Assembly: GCA_001599915.1 (NCBI GenBank)
Contig: BCIG01000023.1
Span: forward strand, 186,001-250,000
Direction of reading: 5' to 3'
Source: Symbiotaphrina buchneri
Lineage: Eukaryota > Ascomycota > Symbiotaphrinales > Symbiotaphrinaceae
Length of the DNA stretch: 64,000 nt
In this document: positions 35,976 through 47,161 of the stretch, piece by piece
Position numbering within the stretch: the stretch's first letter is position 1
Layout: each line of letters begins with the position of its first letter
Notes under the pieces: generated by a model
The model's input: only the letters and a program-made list of their open reading frames with translations
What the model was told of the DNA's origin: nothing
Databases searched by the model: none
Made by a program: the position numbers and the translations under genes

Positions 35976-37546
35976 CTATCTGAAAGCCACCTCGGGCGGA
36001 AGCCTGAAACTGGCGCAATACATCCGTTTTTGCGGAGCGACTCCACGAACATCATGGATTTCTACCTCGGATGTGTCGGGAGTGATTGTATGCTGTATTC
36101 TGTTTGAGATCTCTTCACAAATTTTAATCTTTTCTGCAGCCATGTCCTCGGACTTGGTGCTGAAGCAGTGAACGTGTATCATAGGTAGTCTTGTCTCCGT
36201 ATAAGGAGCAAAGCACCTTTCATGCCCTTTGTATAGAGAGATAAAAGCGTCGAGAAAGGTCGTTGCAGAGGCGGGTAGATTCATCACATAATGATTGAAC
36301 GTACGCGGTTGTACGAGTGTCTCCGGTTCTTGCTTTGCGGAACTTTGCTGTTGATTGTGGTGCTTTGGACCTGAAAGTGGGACCACCCTTGGTGGGCTGT
36401 TCAGGAGGTCGATGGCTGACTGCCGGATGAACTTCCTTCCATCCATATTGTAGGCCTGCACAAACTTGGATACCTAAATGCGCGTCAATATCATGAAACT
36501 GGACAGGGTTGGTGACAGAGGGGGAGATGACCTTGTTCCGCACAATAGCATCCTTCAAGCTGGTATAGCTATCTGGATTGAGGTCATTTGCCCACACGAA
36601 AACTCCTTTCTTTCCTGCTGGTACAGCGAACGGTCCCACGCCGGCCATGACATCGCAAACCATATCTCCTTTATTAAACAGCTGGACTAAGCGGCGGTGT
36701 TCCGTGTTCAGCCGACTGTTCCAGTAGACCTTGGAGTAGTCAAACCGGAAAAGACACTCTTCCTCTTTTGCCTCCACGTTCAGGTCGTTCTCCCCGGCCA
36801 AAAGCTCATAATCAAATGTACGGTATTCGGATTGTTTGCCCACATTGTCCACTTTGTTGATTACCGTGCGTATGGAAGGATTCTTATCTAGCAGAACCGA
36901 CGCTATTATGTGCTTGTAGGGGAGAAATTGGTCTCTCAGATTCAAATGAGCTGCAGCCGAGTTAATCTTGTTTGGTCGCTCGGAGGTAGAAAGACACAGC
37001 CTACCGACATGCCCGGCCATGTTGAATCCAGTAGGCAATTCATCCTGCTCTTCCTGCGGTAACAGAGCTTGCATGATCTCGTCTATCGCCGAAATTAGTG
37101 AACAGGGTAACGACTCTAACGGATGATTCACTTACGTACGATAATTCCAATAGTCATAATCCAGTTGCAGGGCATAGGGGATGAGGCCCACAAGGTGAGC
37201 CTGGACCAGCTCTCGCAATTTTGGGCTCCATGTCGAATCGTCTAGGATGAAGTCAGCCTTCTACGTAGATCGGTCTATCGGGCTCAGCATGGAAACTACC
37301 TTCAGGCTTGACTTCTGGTTTCAACAGCAGACACTTCGTCCCATTGCTGTCCATCTCGTGGTCGGGATCCGGCCGGACGATGGGTACGCGGGGCAAATCC
37401 AAAGCATCCTTGCTCTTGAAGAGTTCGGTCCGGATACGAGATATGTTCTTCTTATCGTAGATTCTGGCAGCGGACAGAGGGACTGTTTTCCGGAAAAAGG
37501 TCCGATCGAGGATTTTCATGGCCCGGTTCACTGGAGGGCGGAACAT
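35976..37546 (-). CDS. trm5: tRNA (guanine37-N1)-methyltransferase Trm5
   Basis: Five exons, 37546-37300, 37241-37140, 37082-37005, 36950-36532 and 36473-35976, sum to 447 aa in frame. The start ([15 protein letters not shown]) matches fungal Trm5. Motifs are [16 protein letters not shown] across intron 3, the SAM-binding [25 protein letters not shown] and the catalytic-region [13 protein letters not shown]. Trm5 methylates N1 of G37 next to the anticodon, preventing +1 frameshifting; it works in the nucleus/cytosol and mitochondria. Introns are 54-60 bases. All four junctions were fixed by phase together with conserved sequence. Confidence 0.94.
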
Positions 37547-38129
37547 CTCCGCGATGGATCGTGGCGCTCCAGGAAGGGTCTGTGCAAGTAGGTCGTTAGC
37601 TACAAAAGCGCTGGAGAAAGGACCTCGAGCTTTGGTGGGCGCACCTCCATCTATTCAAACTGCCATGGGGACACTGGATGGAAGGGGATGCGAGCGGAAC
37701 TGTGGGTTTTGAAGAGAGTCCCACCGCGCAGTCTCGAGATGATCTCGGTTCAGCGAAGACTGCGGAGATATAAATTATTTTTCTTGAACCCCTAGGTACC
37801 TCACTTCCCCACATTTACCTCCTCCTCGTGCTTTGCGCATAACACCAGTGTAGATCCATTTCAGAACTATTTTGGCCAGGTCAACCGCCTGCGTATGGAC
37901 TAGGGTCTAGTTACAACGATATGACGGGCAACCGTCAGGACTTCGTTTTAGCTACAGTTTTGCGCTACCTCCCTCCAACCCTGACGCCAGTTCCATGCCC
38001 CATGCCTTGAACAAGATAACGCCGTGTCCTGCCTGGAAATCCAGCAGATGTTCCATCAAAGCGCCTGAATGCTCTCGAACCCCCTCCCCGCCTCTGGGTA
38101 TGAAAATGACGAGCAGATACAAGCATTCC
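37547..38129. other. Intergenic: trm5 upstream / rpb4 downstream
   Basis: No gene recognised. A TACC/GGTA word (CTAGGTACCTC) occurs at about 37792. It likely contains the trm5 promoter. Confidence 0.45.
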
Positions 38130-38692
38130 TCACTCGACGAAGTTCCTGAGCTTTGTGATCTCGTCCAAAAGATCTTGGAGATCGGCGTCGGACTTTTTGT
38201 TCGCAAGACTGGGAATCAGCGTCTTCACCTCCTCTGCCGTCTCACAACACAGCGATCCTAAATCGACCTGTCAGTAAAGGGCGGCAACATGTCTGACAGT
38301 AGTGGCGCCCACCCAACTGAGATCGTTCAAAAGACTCGAGGTCTGTATGCGCAGCCAACATGCGTTCCACGGCCTCGATATTCTCTTTCTGCTTGAAGCG
38401 AGCAAACACATCGAGGTAATCGGTAGTCTTAATGAGGACACTGGGAAGCTGATCTTAGCATGACCATCCAAATGAGGGCCTATGCCGGCTCGCGCAGGTT
38501 TTGCGCTTACTCCGTCTCCTCGACTTTTCTCTGTTGTTTCCGATGATCCATGACAGCATTTATCAGTAGTCGAGCCTCTGATAACGACAAGCTCGGCACA
38601 TGCTGGAACTCGCCCAGCTTGAGCTCCTCCCCAGCCTCCTCGCCTCCTGCAGGCTTCTCCCTGGCGCGTGATGTCGGCGCTGTCGATGCCAT
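38130..38692 (-). CDS. rpb4: RNA polymerase II subunit Rpb4
   Basis: Three exons, 38692-38511, 38440-38313 and 38257-38130, encode 145 aa. Diagnostic sequence includes ELKLGEFQHVPSLSLSEARL, then TTDYLDVFARFKQKENIEAV and SQLGSLCCETAEEVKTLIPS, ending KLRNFVE. Rpb4 pairs with Rpb7 to form the stalk of RNA polymerase II and also takes part in mRNA export and decay. Both introns interrupt conserved sequence; the second splits the Gly of SQLGS. It is divergent from trs23. Confidence 0.94.
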
Positions 38693-39165
38693 GACCGCTC
38701 GCCGGCGCAAGGCGAAGAGACTAAGCACCTGGCCGTCTGCGTTGGACTGCGAGCAAGCGTCGCAACAGGTGACGGCAGCAGTGCGAGCTGCTTGCGGTAG
38801 GAAAATGAGGGCTCGACGAGAGAGGGGAGATATTATTGTAGAGGACAACAAAGAGAGGAGGATGAAGAAACCCGACTCGCCGATCCTCGTCTGCCAATGC
38901 GGTCCGGAACTTGCCGCCGCATCACGACCCGGCCAAAACCACCAGGCTGTCACCCCGGTCCTCCCCAATCTCCCATTCTCCCGTCTTTTTGCCTGGAAGT
39001 GACAACTTCACGGCGTCAGAGTCTCCGTTGCCTATCGTGGTCGTCGACTTGACTGGCGGAGTACTGCTCGTCTCTGCAGTCTGCACCAGCAGTGAGGTCG
39101 TATACTGCGTTGGCCATCTGCGGCGCTCTTGGTGAATAGGCCTCGATGGGAGTCTGTGTACGACA
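38693..39165. promoter_or_regulatory. Divergent promoter region of rpb4 and trs23
   Basis: About 470 bases between two divergent housekeeping genes. No TATA box or named operator was identified by eye. Confidence 0.4.
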
Positions 39166-39704
39166 ATGTATGGCCGAGCTGTGCTCATGGCAACTGAAAA
39201 TTCTAGGAACATGAGCTCTGACTGTCTTTTCCAGGGTCGTCTTTGCCCTCATCATCATAAACAAAGCTGGAGGCTTGATCTATCAGCGAGACTTTCACGA
39301 GGGATTGAGTAAGCTCAATGTCAACGATTACCTGGTGCTTGCGGGAACGTTTCATGGGTAAGAGGCGGCCTGTCTTTTCCGTTGAACGTCAAGGCTGACT
39401 GTCTGTAAGGGTGCATGCTATCACGCGTGGATTGACGCCAGCTCCAATACCTGGCGTACCCACCACGGGCCTGGAAGTCCTGGAAAGCGAGAACTTCCGC
39501 ATGCAATGCCACCAGACCTTGACGGGGACGAAGTTTCTGCTCTTCACGGAACCCCACCAGCTCAATGTCGATGTTATCATGAAACGTGTCTATGAACTTT
39601 ATGCCGATTACGTGATGAAGAACCCCTTCTACCAGCTGGAGATGCCGATCCGATGTGAGGCTTTCGACAGGCATCTTGGAAGCTACATAAAGCCAAGACA
39701 GTGA
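39166..39704 (+). CDS. trs23: TRAPP complex subunit Trs23 / TRAPPC4
   Basis: The body is unmistakable: [35 protein letters not shown] and [20 protein letters not shown] match the sybindin-like TRAPPC4 family (longin fold). Exons 39235-39357 and 39410-39704 are clear. Upstream in the same frame there is a TGA and no ATG, so the start must lie across an intron. The only phase-compatible solution I found splits the start codon: AT at 39166-39167, intron 39168-39234 (GTATGG...CCAG), then G at 39235, giving [10 protein letters not shown]. The total is 139 aa, shorter than the yeast protein. TRAPP is a tether and Rab1/Ypt1 exchange factor in ER-Golgi transport. Confidence 0.85.
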
Positions 39705-40256
39705 AAGTACTCATTGATTTAGACGCTCCTGGGTGACTTTGTATACATTTGCACGAGTTTCCGGCCTCTTATCGACGATGCGTGGAAAAAAGGCCGTGAT
39801 GATCTCTCTATCAGCCTTCTGGTTGAACATATCCGGTAGATCAGAGGCATGTGGAAGATAAAGATTGAAGGTTACAATCGAGGCAAGAGGGATGACCATG
39901 TGGCTCGCCATAGCCCTAGGCACCGTTACTACATTTACTGCAAAGATCGCGGTATTGACGGTGACGAAATCAAAATCTCAAGGGTCGTTCTCCCTTGTGA
40001 GGTGCTATGTGACGACAGCTGGAGCATATTGACCAATAGCTAGCTGGCGAGCGTGTTAATAAGGAGTTCGAAGCATGGGCTTCTTAAGTAGCAGGAGTGC
40101 GTATGCAAGCTTGCCGCACACTCTACGACGCTGCCGGAGGCCTCGCTGGCCTTTGATGTGGATAGGGAGGTGAAGGCCAGAATGCCAAAGTAGCAGCATT
40201 AGAATGTCGATTCTGAGCGCCCCGCTTCCGAGAAAATGATTTGTAGCCCACTCGAA
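39705..40256. other. Intergenic between trs23 (+) and rpn10 (-), convergent
   Basis: No family recognised. A minus-strand frame (39711-39923) and a plus-strand frame (39849-40043) are both open and weakly protein-like, but neither has support beyond that. Confidence 0.4.
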
Positions 40257-41306
40257 TCATGCGGTATCCATCTTGTCCTCATCGTCCGGTTTGTCTTTCT
40301 TCTCCGTCTCGGCGTCTCCATTTCCGCTGCCATCGCCACCACCGCCCGCCTCTTCGGCGATACCTTCCAGTTGTGTTCTCCCTTCCCGCTCTTCTCTCTC
40401 TGCCTTTTCTTTCTCCAATCTCGCCTTCTCCTCCTCGTAGCTCATTCTAAGGGCTAGGGCGAGCTCGGGGTCCATTGCCGGGTCAACCCCAAACTCGAAT
40501 TGACTTGCCCCACCCTCGCCCCCTTCGGCACCGGCACCGCCCGCACCACCACCTCCAGGGGCATCTCCGCTCAATATTGGCGTAGTAATGATGGAGTCAG
40601 AGAGAAGATTTGGGCCGGGGGGTATGACAGCCAGATGAGAGCCGTCGCCGCTTTTGACATTTTCGTGGAAAGCCTCTAGTTTCTTGATATTCTCGCTCTC
40701 AAGCTCTCCGAAAACAATGAAATCTATCTGGACAGCGTTTTTCTTCATTTTCTTTGCCAACTTCACCAGGGTCTTTTCATCCTCCTGAATCGGTGAGCAT
40801 GTAAACACGATAATGCGCTGTTGCTGCGACTTGTTTTGACGATGTTTCAATGCCAACTGTAGGAAGCGTTAGGACATCGCAATATTAGAGGTTTGGCAAC
40901 ACCCACCCAAGCTACCTGTATGCCTGTAGCTAGATGAGCAGAGCCTTTTATCTTTGTCCGATGCAGGCCGTCTAATATCTTTCCAAAGTCTGTGGTCAGT
41001 GTGACTAGGACTTCTGGCCCGTTTCCTCCCATGCTCATCAGCCCGACGGACGACTCGGGATTTGCTTGGGTCTTCGCCGAGAAGATCAGGTTCACAGCGT
41101 CTGCTTGTGCTTCAAAGCGGGAAGGTCTATGTCCACGTTAGGTAAAGGGAAACGGACACGGGCTCAAAGGCGAGAGTACACATAGTCCCCATTCCTGCTG
41201 CTTTCGCTGTTATCGATGCTGTTCCAGTCGGCCGTCAGTCTATCGTGTCGTCCGACCAAGCTCGATCAGTGGAGACTGACACTATCATAGTTGCCTCCAA
41301 CACCAT
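40257..41306 (-). CDS. rpn10: 26S proteasome regulatory subunit Rpn10 (VWA + UIM)
   Basis: Exons 41306-41281 (26 nt), 41218-41180 (39 nt), 41126-40916 and 40856-40257 encode 291 aa. The VWA domain begins MVLEATMIVIDNSESSRNGD and continues RFEAQADAVNLIFSAKTQAN, then SVGLMSMGG and IIVFTCSP. The ubiquitin-interacting motif is DPELALALRMSYEEEKAR, followed by a charged, Gly-rich tail. Rpn10 is a ubiquitin receptor of the 19S particle that stabilises base-lid contact. The first two exons are very short and rest on splice phases plus conserved sequence. It is divergent from nbl1. Confidence 0.95.
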
Positions 41307-41958
41307 GATTGCTACTTGCCGTCGGGCAGACGGACCTATTGAATCGCGCTGGCTGACTGGTGACGATCTAAAGTCGATGCGAATAAGAGCGAGTACAACG
41401 AAAGGTATGAGGGTCCGGAGTTTGTGCTGGGGGTTATGCTTATGCTGCACGTAGTGGTTGGTGCGTGGTAAGGTAGAGAGAGTAAGGTAAGGTTAAGGTA
41501 AGGTAGGTAAGGTATTCGTACTCCGTAGGTGAGGTCGATGATAGGTAAGGTACAGGTAGCAGCTGGGTACCTACGAGTACCTGCATTTCGTACCTACCGA
41601 GCGAGTGTGCTACTGAAACGGGAGCTACCTTAGGTATCTGGAGGTACCTAAACTGTAAGGCACAGGGGGGTAAAGCAGGACCGCTTACCAAAGCAGCAGT
41701 TCGAGCGTGGGCGGTCATAGCTCGTTCCTTTTGTTTACTTTACGCTCTCACCCATCTTGGCTTCTTGCTCTCACATCTTGCTTGTCACAGTACAGACAGG
41801 ACTGCAATATCATACCCTCGGGTCACAGATCGTATCCATACATATCACGTCCAGCAAGTAGCTCATATCGATCTGACCAGGCAATCTTCAATACTGCCCC
41901 CAGCTCAGACGTTCGTCCTCGCGCCTGGTTAACAAGAACCACCTCCCCGCCTGCAGCC
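41307..41958. promoter_or_regulatory. Divergent promoter region of rpn10 and nbl1
   Basis: The densest example of the reiterated GGTA/TACC motif: from about 41460 to 41660 it reads as overlapping AAGGTAAGG, GGTACC and TACCTTAGGTA words. No proteasome-associated control element (GGTGGCAAA) was seen by eye. Confidence 0.5.
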
Positions 41959-43073
41959 ATGGGACCCAAAGCTGGAAGCTCTTCCGGGACTGAGTCCAGA
42001 GTTACGGGAAAAAATCAACCGACTATATCAAGAATTCAAAAGCAGACGCTCATTGACAATCTGCAGCTCGAGAGTAAATCTGCCCTTCCGCTGCTTTGCT
42101 AGGCATCAATCTAATTCGTTGTAGTCACAGAGCGAGCGCGAAAATTACGTGCCCAGTATGCCTTACAAGCGCAAGGCTTGCGAACCCGCATAGAAATTCG
42201 TGTGAATCGTATTCCTATGGCGTTGCGAAAGGAAAAGATGGGCGATTTGCTTCTCAGACACATCCAACGACAGGACGGCGACCCGTCTGCTCCTCCTATT
42301 CCCATCAATAATTCTAGGAGCACAGCATTTCCTGATGGTCTGCCTGGCAACCAGGGCGCTACCCCTCCTACCGGGCACGTTGGGGCGGCAGCTAGTAGGG
42401 GGAAAGCATTGAAGAGGTCCAGGTGTGTACAGTTCAGGTTATGGTCGTGAAATTTCTAACAGACTTGCTCAGTGATGAAATGGAGTCGACAGACAAAGAG
42501 AACAAGGACCACGAAGCGCAACGTGACCTCGCCGTTCCGAAGAAACGTAGCAGAATGAAAGCACCAGGTACTGTCCCTCTACGTCACGCGTCCCGCAAAG
42601 GTCACCACGCCCAAATCCTATCTCCTAAGTCCTCCAACCCACGCAATCTGCCGCAATCTCCCTCGAAGCCAATGGTGTCACCAGCAAAGTCAGTTGCCGC
42701 TGGACATAATTGGAAGGGAGGTCTTGCGACAGCAGCCGCCGTTATCGCGACGACGGGTAACACGGAGTCTCGAGCGACGCGTGCAAACAGTCGCAACCTG
42801 CCTGCTGCCAACAAAAGCACAACCGATCGAAAGGGTGGCAAGCCCATCAGTACAAATATCGGTCGTGCTAATCATACCAGAGATGCCAGTAATGGTAGCC
42901 TAGACTCAACTGATTCATCAACGGCGACATCGAAGAACAAAAGTAAGAAACCACCTGCCACCAGGAAGGTGGCTGCTACTAGAGCAGGGACGAGTAATGC
43001 CATACAAAAGAAGACATCTTCCGGCGAACCGGAGCATCCGAAGGGGAGGAGAGTGCTTCGAAAGAGAACATGA
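41959..43073 (+). CDS. nbl1: Borealin N-domain (Nbl1-type) chromosomal passenger protein
   Basis: Exons 41959-42073, 42125-42422 and 42473-43073 encode 337 aa. Residues about 25-90 (QKQTLIDNLQLE, then ITERARKLRAQYALQAQGLR and RVNRIPMALRKEKMGDLL) match the Borealin N-terminal domain that forms a three-helix bundle with Survivin/Bir1 and INCENP/Sli15. The remainder is basic, Ser/Thr/Lys-rich and probably disordered, with SPKSS and SPSKP sites that look like Cdk/Aurora targets. Budding-yeast Nbl1 is only the N-domain; this protein has the long tail common in filamentous fungi. The role (Aurora B targeting at centromeres and midzone) is inferred from the domain. Confidence 0.85.
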
Positions 43074-45973
43074 TCTCTCTTGAGCTGAGGATGATCAAAG
43101 GAACGCGGGTTGGCTTCCCAGAATGCAATTGCTGTTTCTAGGCCTTCTGCTTTGGAGTAAAGGGCATCGAGATTCCGCTTCACATATCTCTGCAAACCCT
43201 CGCCTGTCGTGCGCGCCTTTGATATTGTGGGAACTGTCGAGCATCCCTGATTGAGCGTTTGTCCACTGTTTCTCTCTTTCTACGGTCAAGCATTTGGGGC
43301 GGTGCAGTGGCGTTCTTGGGTTTAAGGATGGTCCGCTCAGCACAGGGGTGATATCAGTGTGGAAGTCGAGTGGCACATATACAGAGGCATTTACTATAAT
43401 CCGATTCGCCCATCACTTCGTATAATAATTGTGACAGTGGTCCGACTTCTCTGGGGAATTAGGAAGGTACCTGTCTGTTGCTGTCGAATAGCCTTCTAGG
43501 AGAATTATTATCATTGCATTCTCCCTGCTCAAAGATTGAAGTTGTCTACCTCCCTTATCTCTCTGTATCTACGAAGATTCAGAGAGTAATAATGTATGGG
43601 TTATTTCTCCAGCCTTTCATTCCCTTTCCCATTCCCGTTTCCACTTGGTCTCGCTGCGGCCCAACCTTCGGTCCCGCGCTCTCTTTCCCTCCGACCCGTC
43701 TCGCCGTGCTCCTCCTCCTCCTCATCCGGTTGTCTCCATCTCTCTTTCTTTCCCCCATCCTCTGCGTCATATCTTTTACGTTGCTATCGTTCTGTGCACC
43801 TGCATGTTTTGTCTCTTGGTCTCTGTCTCGGGCACCATCTACCTGAGGTAACCTTCCTGACCTGGCCAGATCCACACAAGCGTGGCGGGCCCGTTTCCCA
43901 AGCGAGGAAAGAGTCGGCACACCAACACAACCTTGGAAACTCCCAACACGCACGCCGACCAACCACACACCTCAGCCGCTCTTCCCTTCTTTCCTCACCA
44001 CCCAACCACAACTTGTCCCTTTCCCCCGGTCTACTACTACTACGGAGCCGTACTTCGGACTCTTTTCTTACCTTACCACATACTTACTACTGTACCCGTT
44101 CTCGCCGTGTCGCCGTCCAAGCAACCAACCAACCAACCCCGTCAGAGAAAAGCTCCTGCCTCGGGCAGCCCATCTTGGTCATCGCCCCCCTTCCACCAAT
44201 CATCCATCTTCCTCCTTCCTCCAAACCAGCCTGTCGCCCAGCATCCAGTGAGTGGTTCGCGATAGACGATCCGCGCCTGCTACTGCGACTACTACCGAGT
44301 ACGGCACTGCTGCTGCTATCGCTATCTGCCTTCGACTTGTTTACCTTGTCGAGAGAGACTCGCACTCCTGCATCCTGTCCGCCTTTTTGACGCCTTGCCA
44401 GGCGCCTTGTTCTCGCTTCCCTGCGGGTGACCTTCCTTGCACGCTGCATTGCGTGCGTGCACACCGTCTCCGGTCCCCCCGCCCTTCCGCTCTCTGCGCC
44501 GACTTTGGCTGTTGCTAGATCCTGGAAAGCTCCCACCCGCCGCTGAAACCAACCCGACGCGCGACGCAAGACAGGTGTGGCCCTCCACTACGAACCTCGT
44601 GATCGGTCTTGCCTGCGGACCATAGGGCTGTCTGCCATTTCTGGAACCGCTCTCATCCAATCCAGCCGACTGTCGCAACGGTCCGGACGTTTGGACTGCT
44701 TGCTGTTGCGGCTAGCCTCTTCAAAGACCCGTGCGTCATCGTGGGTTGCTTCATCGGACACAACCTGGCACGATACTGATGTTGTTATAGGAATTGTCGC
44801 GTTGCAGAAGTCGTCCTAGCCGGCGTGCGCATGACAGACCACGCCCTTGTCACGACTTAAGCGCCGAGCCCATCATAGCCTCCGTCGCGTCGTGCCCGCG
44901 ACAAGAAATCGAAGGATTTATATCGGGAAAGACACTTCGACCAGGACCCTAGACAAGCATCACGTCACCCATTGCCGAAGATTTTGAAGGGTTTCGAGGC
45001 TTCGAACGGGTGCGGTAAGCTGATCTGCAGGGTACGTTTGGCATGCATGAGCTCCCGCTTTTGCCAACGCATCAACCCCAGTCAACGCCAATTCACTGCC
45101 CTCCTGTCCACAATCTCCAACTCTCATTATTCGCCGCCGTATTTCGCAGCCTTCTAATATTGAGCATAGGCTTCGCTTCCTCAGAAAATCGCGCAAATCA
45201 CCTAGCCGCGAGCTGCTCAGCCCCCAGGCGTACGCGCGACTAGTCAACGGTCACTCCGAGCTGCCGAGGCGTTTCTTTCAGTACGCAATCTGCCTCATCT
45301 GGCCGTGCGGACCAGGATTGGTGCCAAAGGCATTCGTTGGACCGAGATCGGTGTTTACAAAGGGCCTGTGCTTCGATCGATTCAGTGACCCGTGCATCAA
45401 TCACTCAGGCTCCTCGAGCCGCCATCGGTGCCAACGCACCACTTGCCAGGGCCGGTGACGCAGCACCTGGTGGAGATTGGCCTTTTTCCCTTCAGACCCG
45501 TGCTTGAGTAGGTGGGGTCCAAAGAAAATCTAAACTGGTCTATCTCCGCAAGCACTAAGGAGGAAGAGATTGCTTGTGAGTTCACTTTCTGCTCTTTCTC
45601 TCCACTACCGTCCAACTTATCTGGCTTTCTGTCGATGATTGCTAACTGGCTATCGAAGGAACAGCTGTAGGTATACCGCAATTTCTATTGTCAGATTCAC
45701 CAACAGTCCGGCGCAAGCGACGCGCCTACATCGGGTCGAACAATCAAATTTGGAACAAGCCTCAACTCCAAGGCTCGTTGGTGGAAGACTAGGCTCGTGT
45801 CCAGTCACCCACCCATATTTCTTGCCTCGACCTAGCACACGACCTCTCGCCTCAAGCCTTTGCTGTGGCCAATTATCGTGTGCCTAAGGTACTGAGAGCT
45901 AGGACCTGAAGCTGCCTTTAGCGGTACGCAGAATCAGCTTCTTCTGTAGCGTCAAGGTCTAGCGTTCTACACC
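43074..45973. promoter_or_regulatory. Long upstream region / probable 5' leader of hapB
   Basis: Nearly 2.9 kb with no supported gene. From about 43590 to 44560 it is strongly CT-rich, as in long fungal 5' UTRs. CCAAT pentamers occur at 44196-44200, 44657-44661, 45088-45092 and 45869-45873. In Aspergillus nidulans the hapB gene is negatively autoregulated by the CCAAT-binding complex, so these are candidate autoregulatory sites (inference). Several short upstream ATGs precede the hapB start. Confidence 0.5.
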
Positions 45974-47161
45974 ATGGACTATGCACAATATCAACAACCA
46001 GCTCCTCATGGACAGCATCCACATGCGCCGCCGCACCTTCAAGGCCCATATGTTCCCTCACCACAAAATCCAGGACCAGCTGGACAGTCTATTTCACCCT
46101 CCAACCAGGGACAGCAGATGCAGCAGCAACACCCAGGACACAACCAGTCATCTCCTATTGTTCCTTCTCAAAACCATGCGCTCCAGCAACAAGGCGGTCA
46201 AAATGCTTCAGCGCACCCGCTGCCACAACAAATGAGTTATCCCAATTATGGTGTACCTCCACAGGGATTGCATCAACAATATATTTCTCCATCACAAGCT
46301 GCAGCGATGGCTACTGCTGCAGCCTCTGGCCAAGGCTACTACCCCATGGCGGCAGATGCCACACTTCACAATAATCTTGGCCAAGATCCCAGAATGTCTC
46401 CCCGACTGAGTGGCGTACAGGTTAAGAGTGAGCGTGGACCTCGATCTCCTCCGCATGTGGCCTCGCAAATGGGCGGTCAGCAGCCTTTGGCGTCGCAAAT
46501 GCATATGCAGCACCCACAGCAAGTACCCAGCCAAAGACGGATGAGCCATCAGCAGGTGGGCAGTCCAGCTCTGCAGACTTCACAACCAGTCATGAACCAC
46601 GCCGGGCATAGGAATTCTTTACCGCCGCAGATTCCCGCGCCGCAAGCAGCGGTGCAGCAACACCAGCAATCGCCAGAAGTCGCCGCAGGCGCGGCGGAGG
46701 AGTCCCCGCTCTATGTAAATGCTAAACAATTCCACCGCATTCTGAAGAGGAGGGTAGCTCGACAGAAACTGGAGGAGCAGCTGAGGTTAACATCTAAGGG
46801 TCGCAAACCATACCTGCATGAGTCGCGGCACAACCATGCTATGAGGCGTCCCAGGGGCCCAGGGGGTCGCTTTCTCACTGCTGACGAGGTTGCGGAGATG
46901 GAACGCGGCAAGACCAACGAGCCAGGCGATGAACTGGGCAACAAGGAGAATTCGACGCAGACGCCGGGGAAGAACTCGAGCGGCGGACAAGCAAACCACA
47001 CAGGCTCCAACAAACGAAAGGGTGGACCGGTGGATAATGAAGCGGAGACGCCCGTGAAGAAAGCCAGAGTCGAGAACCATAGCGGTAATTCTTTGGATGC
47101 ACCTCGCCGAAGCACCAGTGCGGACGAGAGCGAGGAGGAGGATGAAGAGGATGACGGCTGA
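45974..47161 (+). CDS. hapB: CCAAT-binding complex subunit HapB (NF-YA/Hap2)
   Basis: A single open frame of 395 aa. The N-terminal half is Gln/Pro-rich. Residues about 245-310 are the NF-YA core: the subunit-interaction helix [20 protein letters not shown], a linker, then the DNA-binding helix [20 protein letters not shown]. The Arg/His residues needed for CCAAT recognition are present. The tail is basic then acidic ([11 protein letters not shown]) with KKAR-type nuclear signals. HapB joins HapC/HapE to bind CCAAT boxes and, with HapX, controls iron and redox genes; it supplies the nuclear import signal for the complex in A. nidulans. A small intron near the 5' end of the coding region is possible in relatives but not required here. 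Confidence 0.95.
   Translation: MDYAQYQQPAPHGQHPHAPPHLQGPYVPSPQNPGPAGQSISPSNQGQQMQQQHPGHNQSSPIVPSQNHALQQQGGQNASAHPLPQQMSYPNYGVPPQGLHQQYISPSQAAAMATAAASGQGYYPMAADATLHNNLGQDPRMSPRLSGVQVKSERGPRSPPHVASQMGGQQPLASQMHMQHPQQVPSQRRMSHQQVGSPALQTSQPVMNHAGHRNSLPPQIPAPQAAVQQHQQSPEVAAGAAEESPLYVNAKQFHRILKRRVARQKLEEQLRLTSKGRKPYLHESRHNHAMRRPRGPGGRFLTADEVAEMERGKTNEPGDELGNKENSTQTPGKNSSGGQANHTGSNKRKGGPVDNEAETPVKKARVENHSGNSLDAPRRSTSADESEEEDEEDDG

Noticed and set aside
39711-40043. Overlapping weakly protein-like frames between trs23 and rpn10
   Set aside because: The two strands compete, no family is recognised and no splice model improves them.
43596-44390. 264-aa plus-strand open frame upstream of hapB
   Set aside because: The translation is a Ser/Leu/Pro-rich product of CT-rich DNA with several equally open frames; no domain. 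Treated as leader or promoter.
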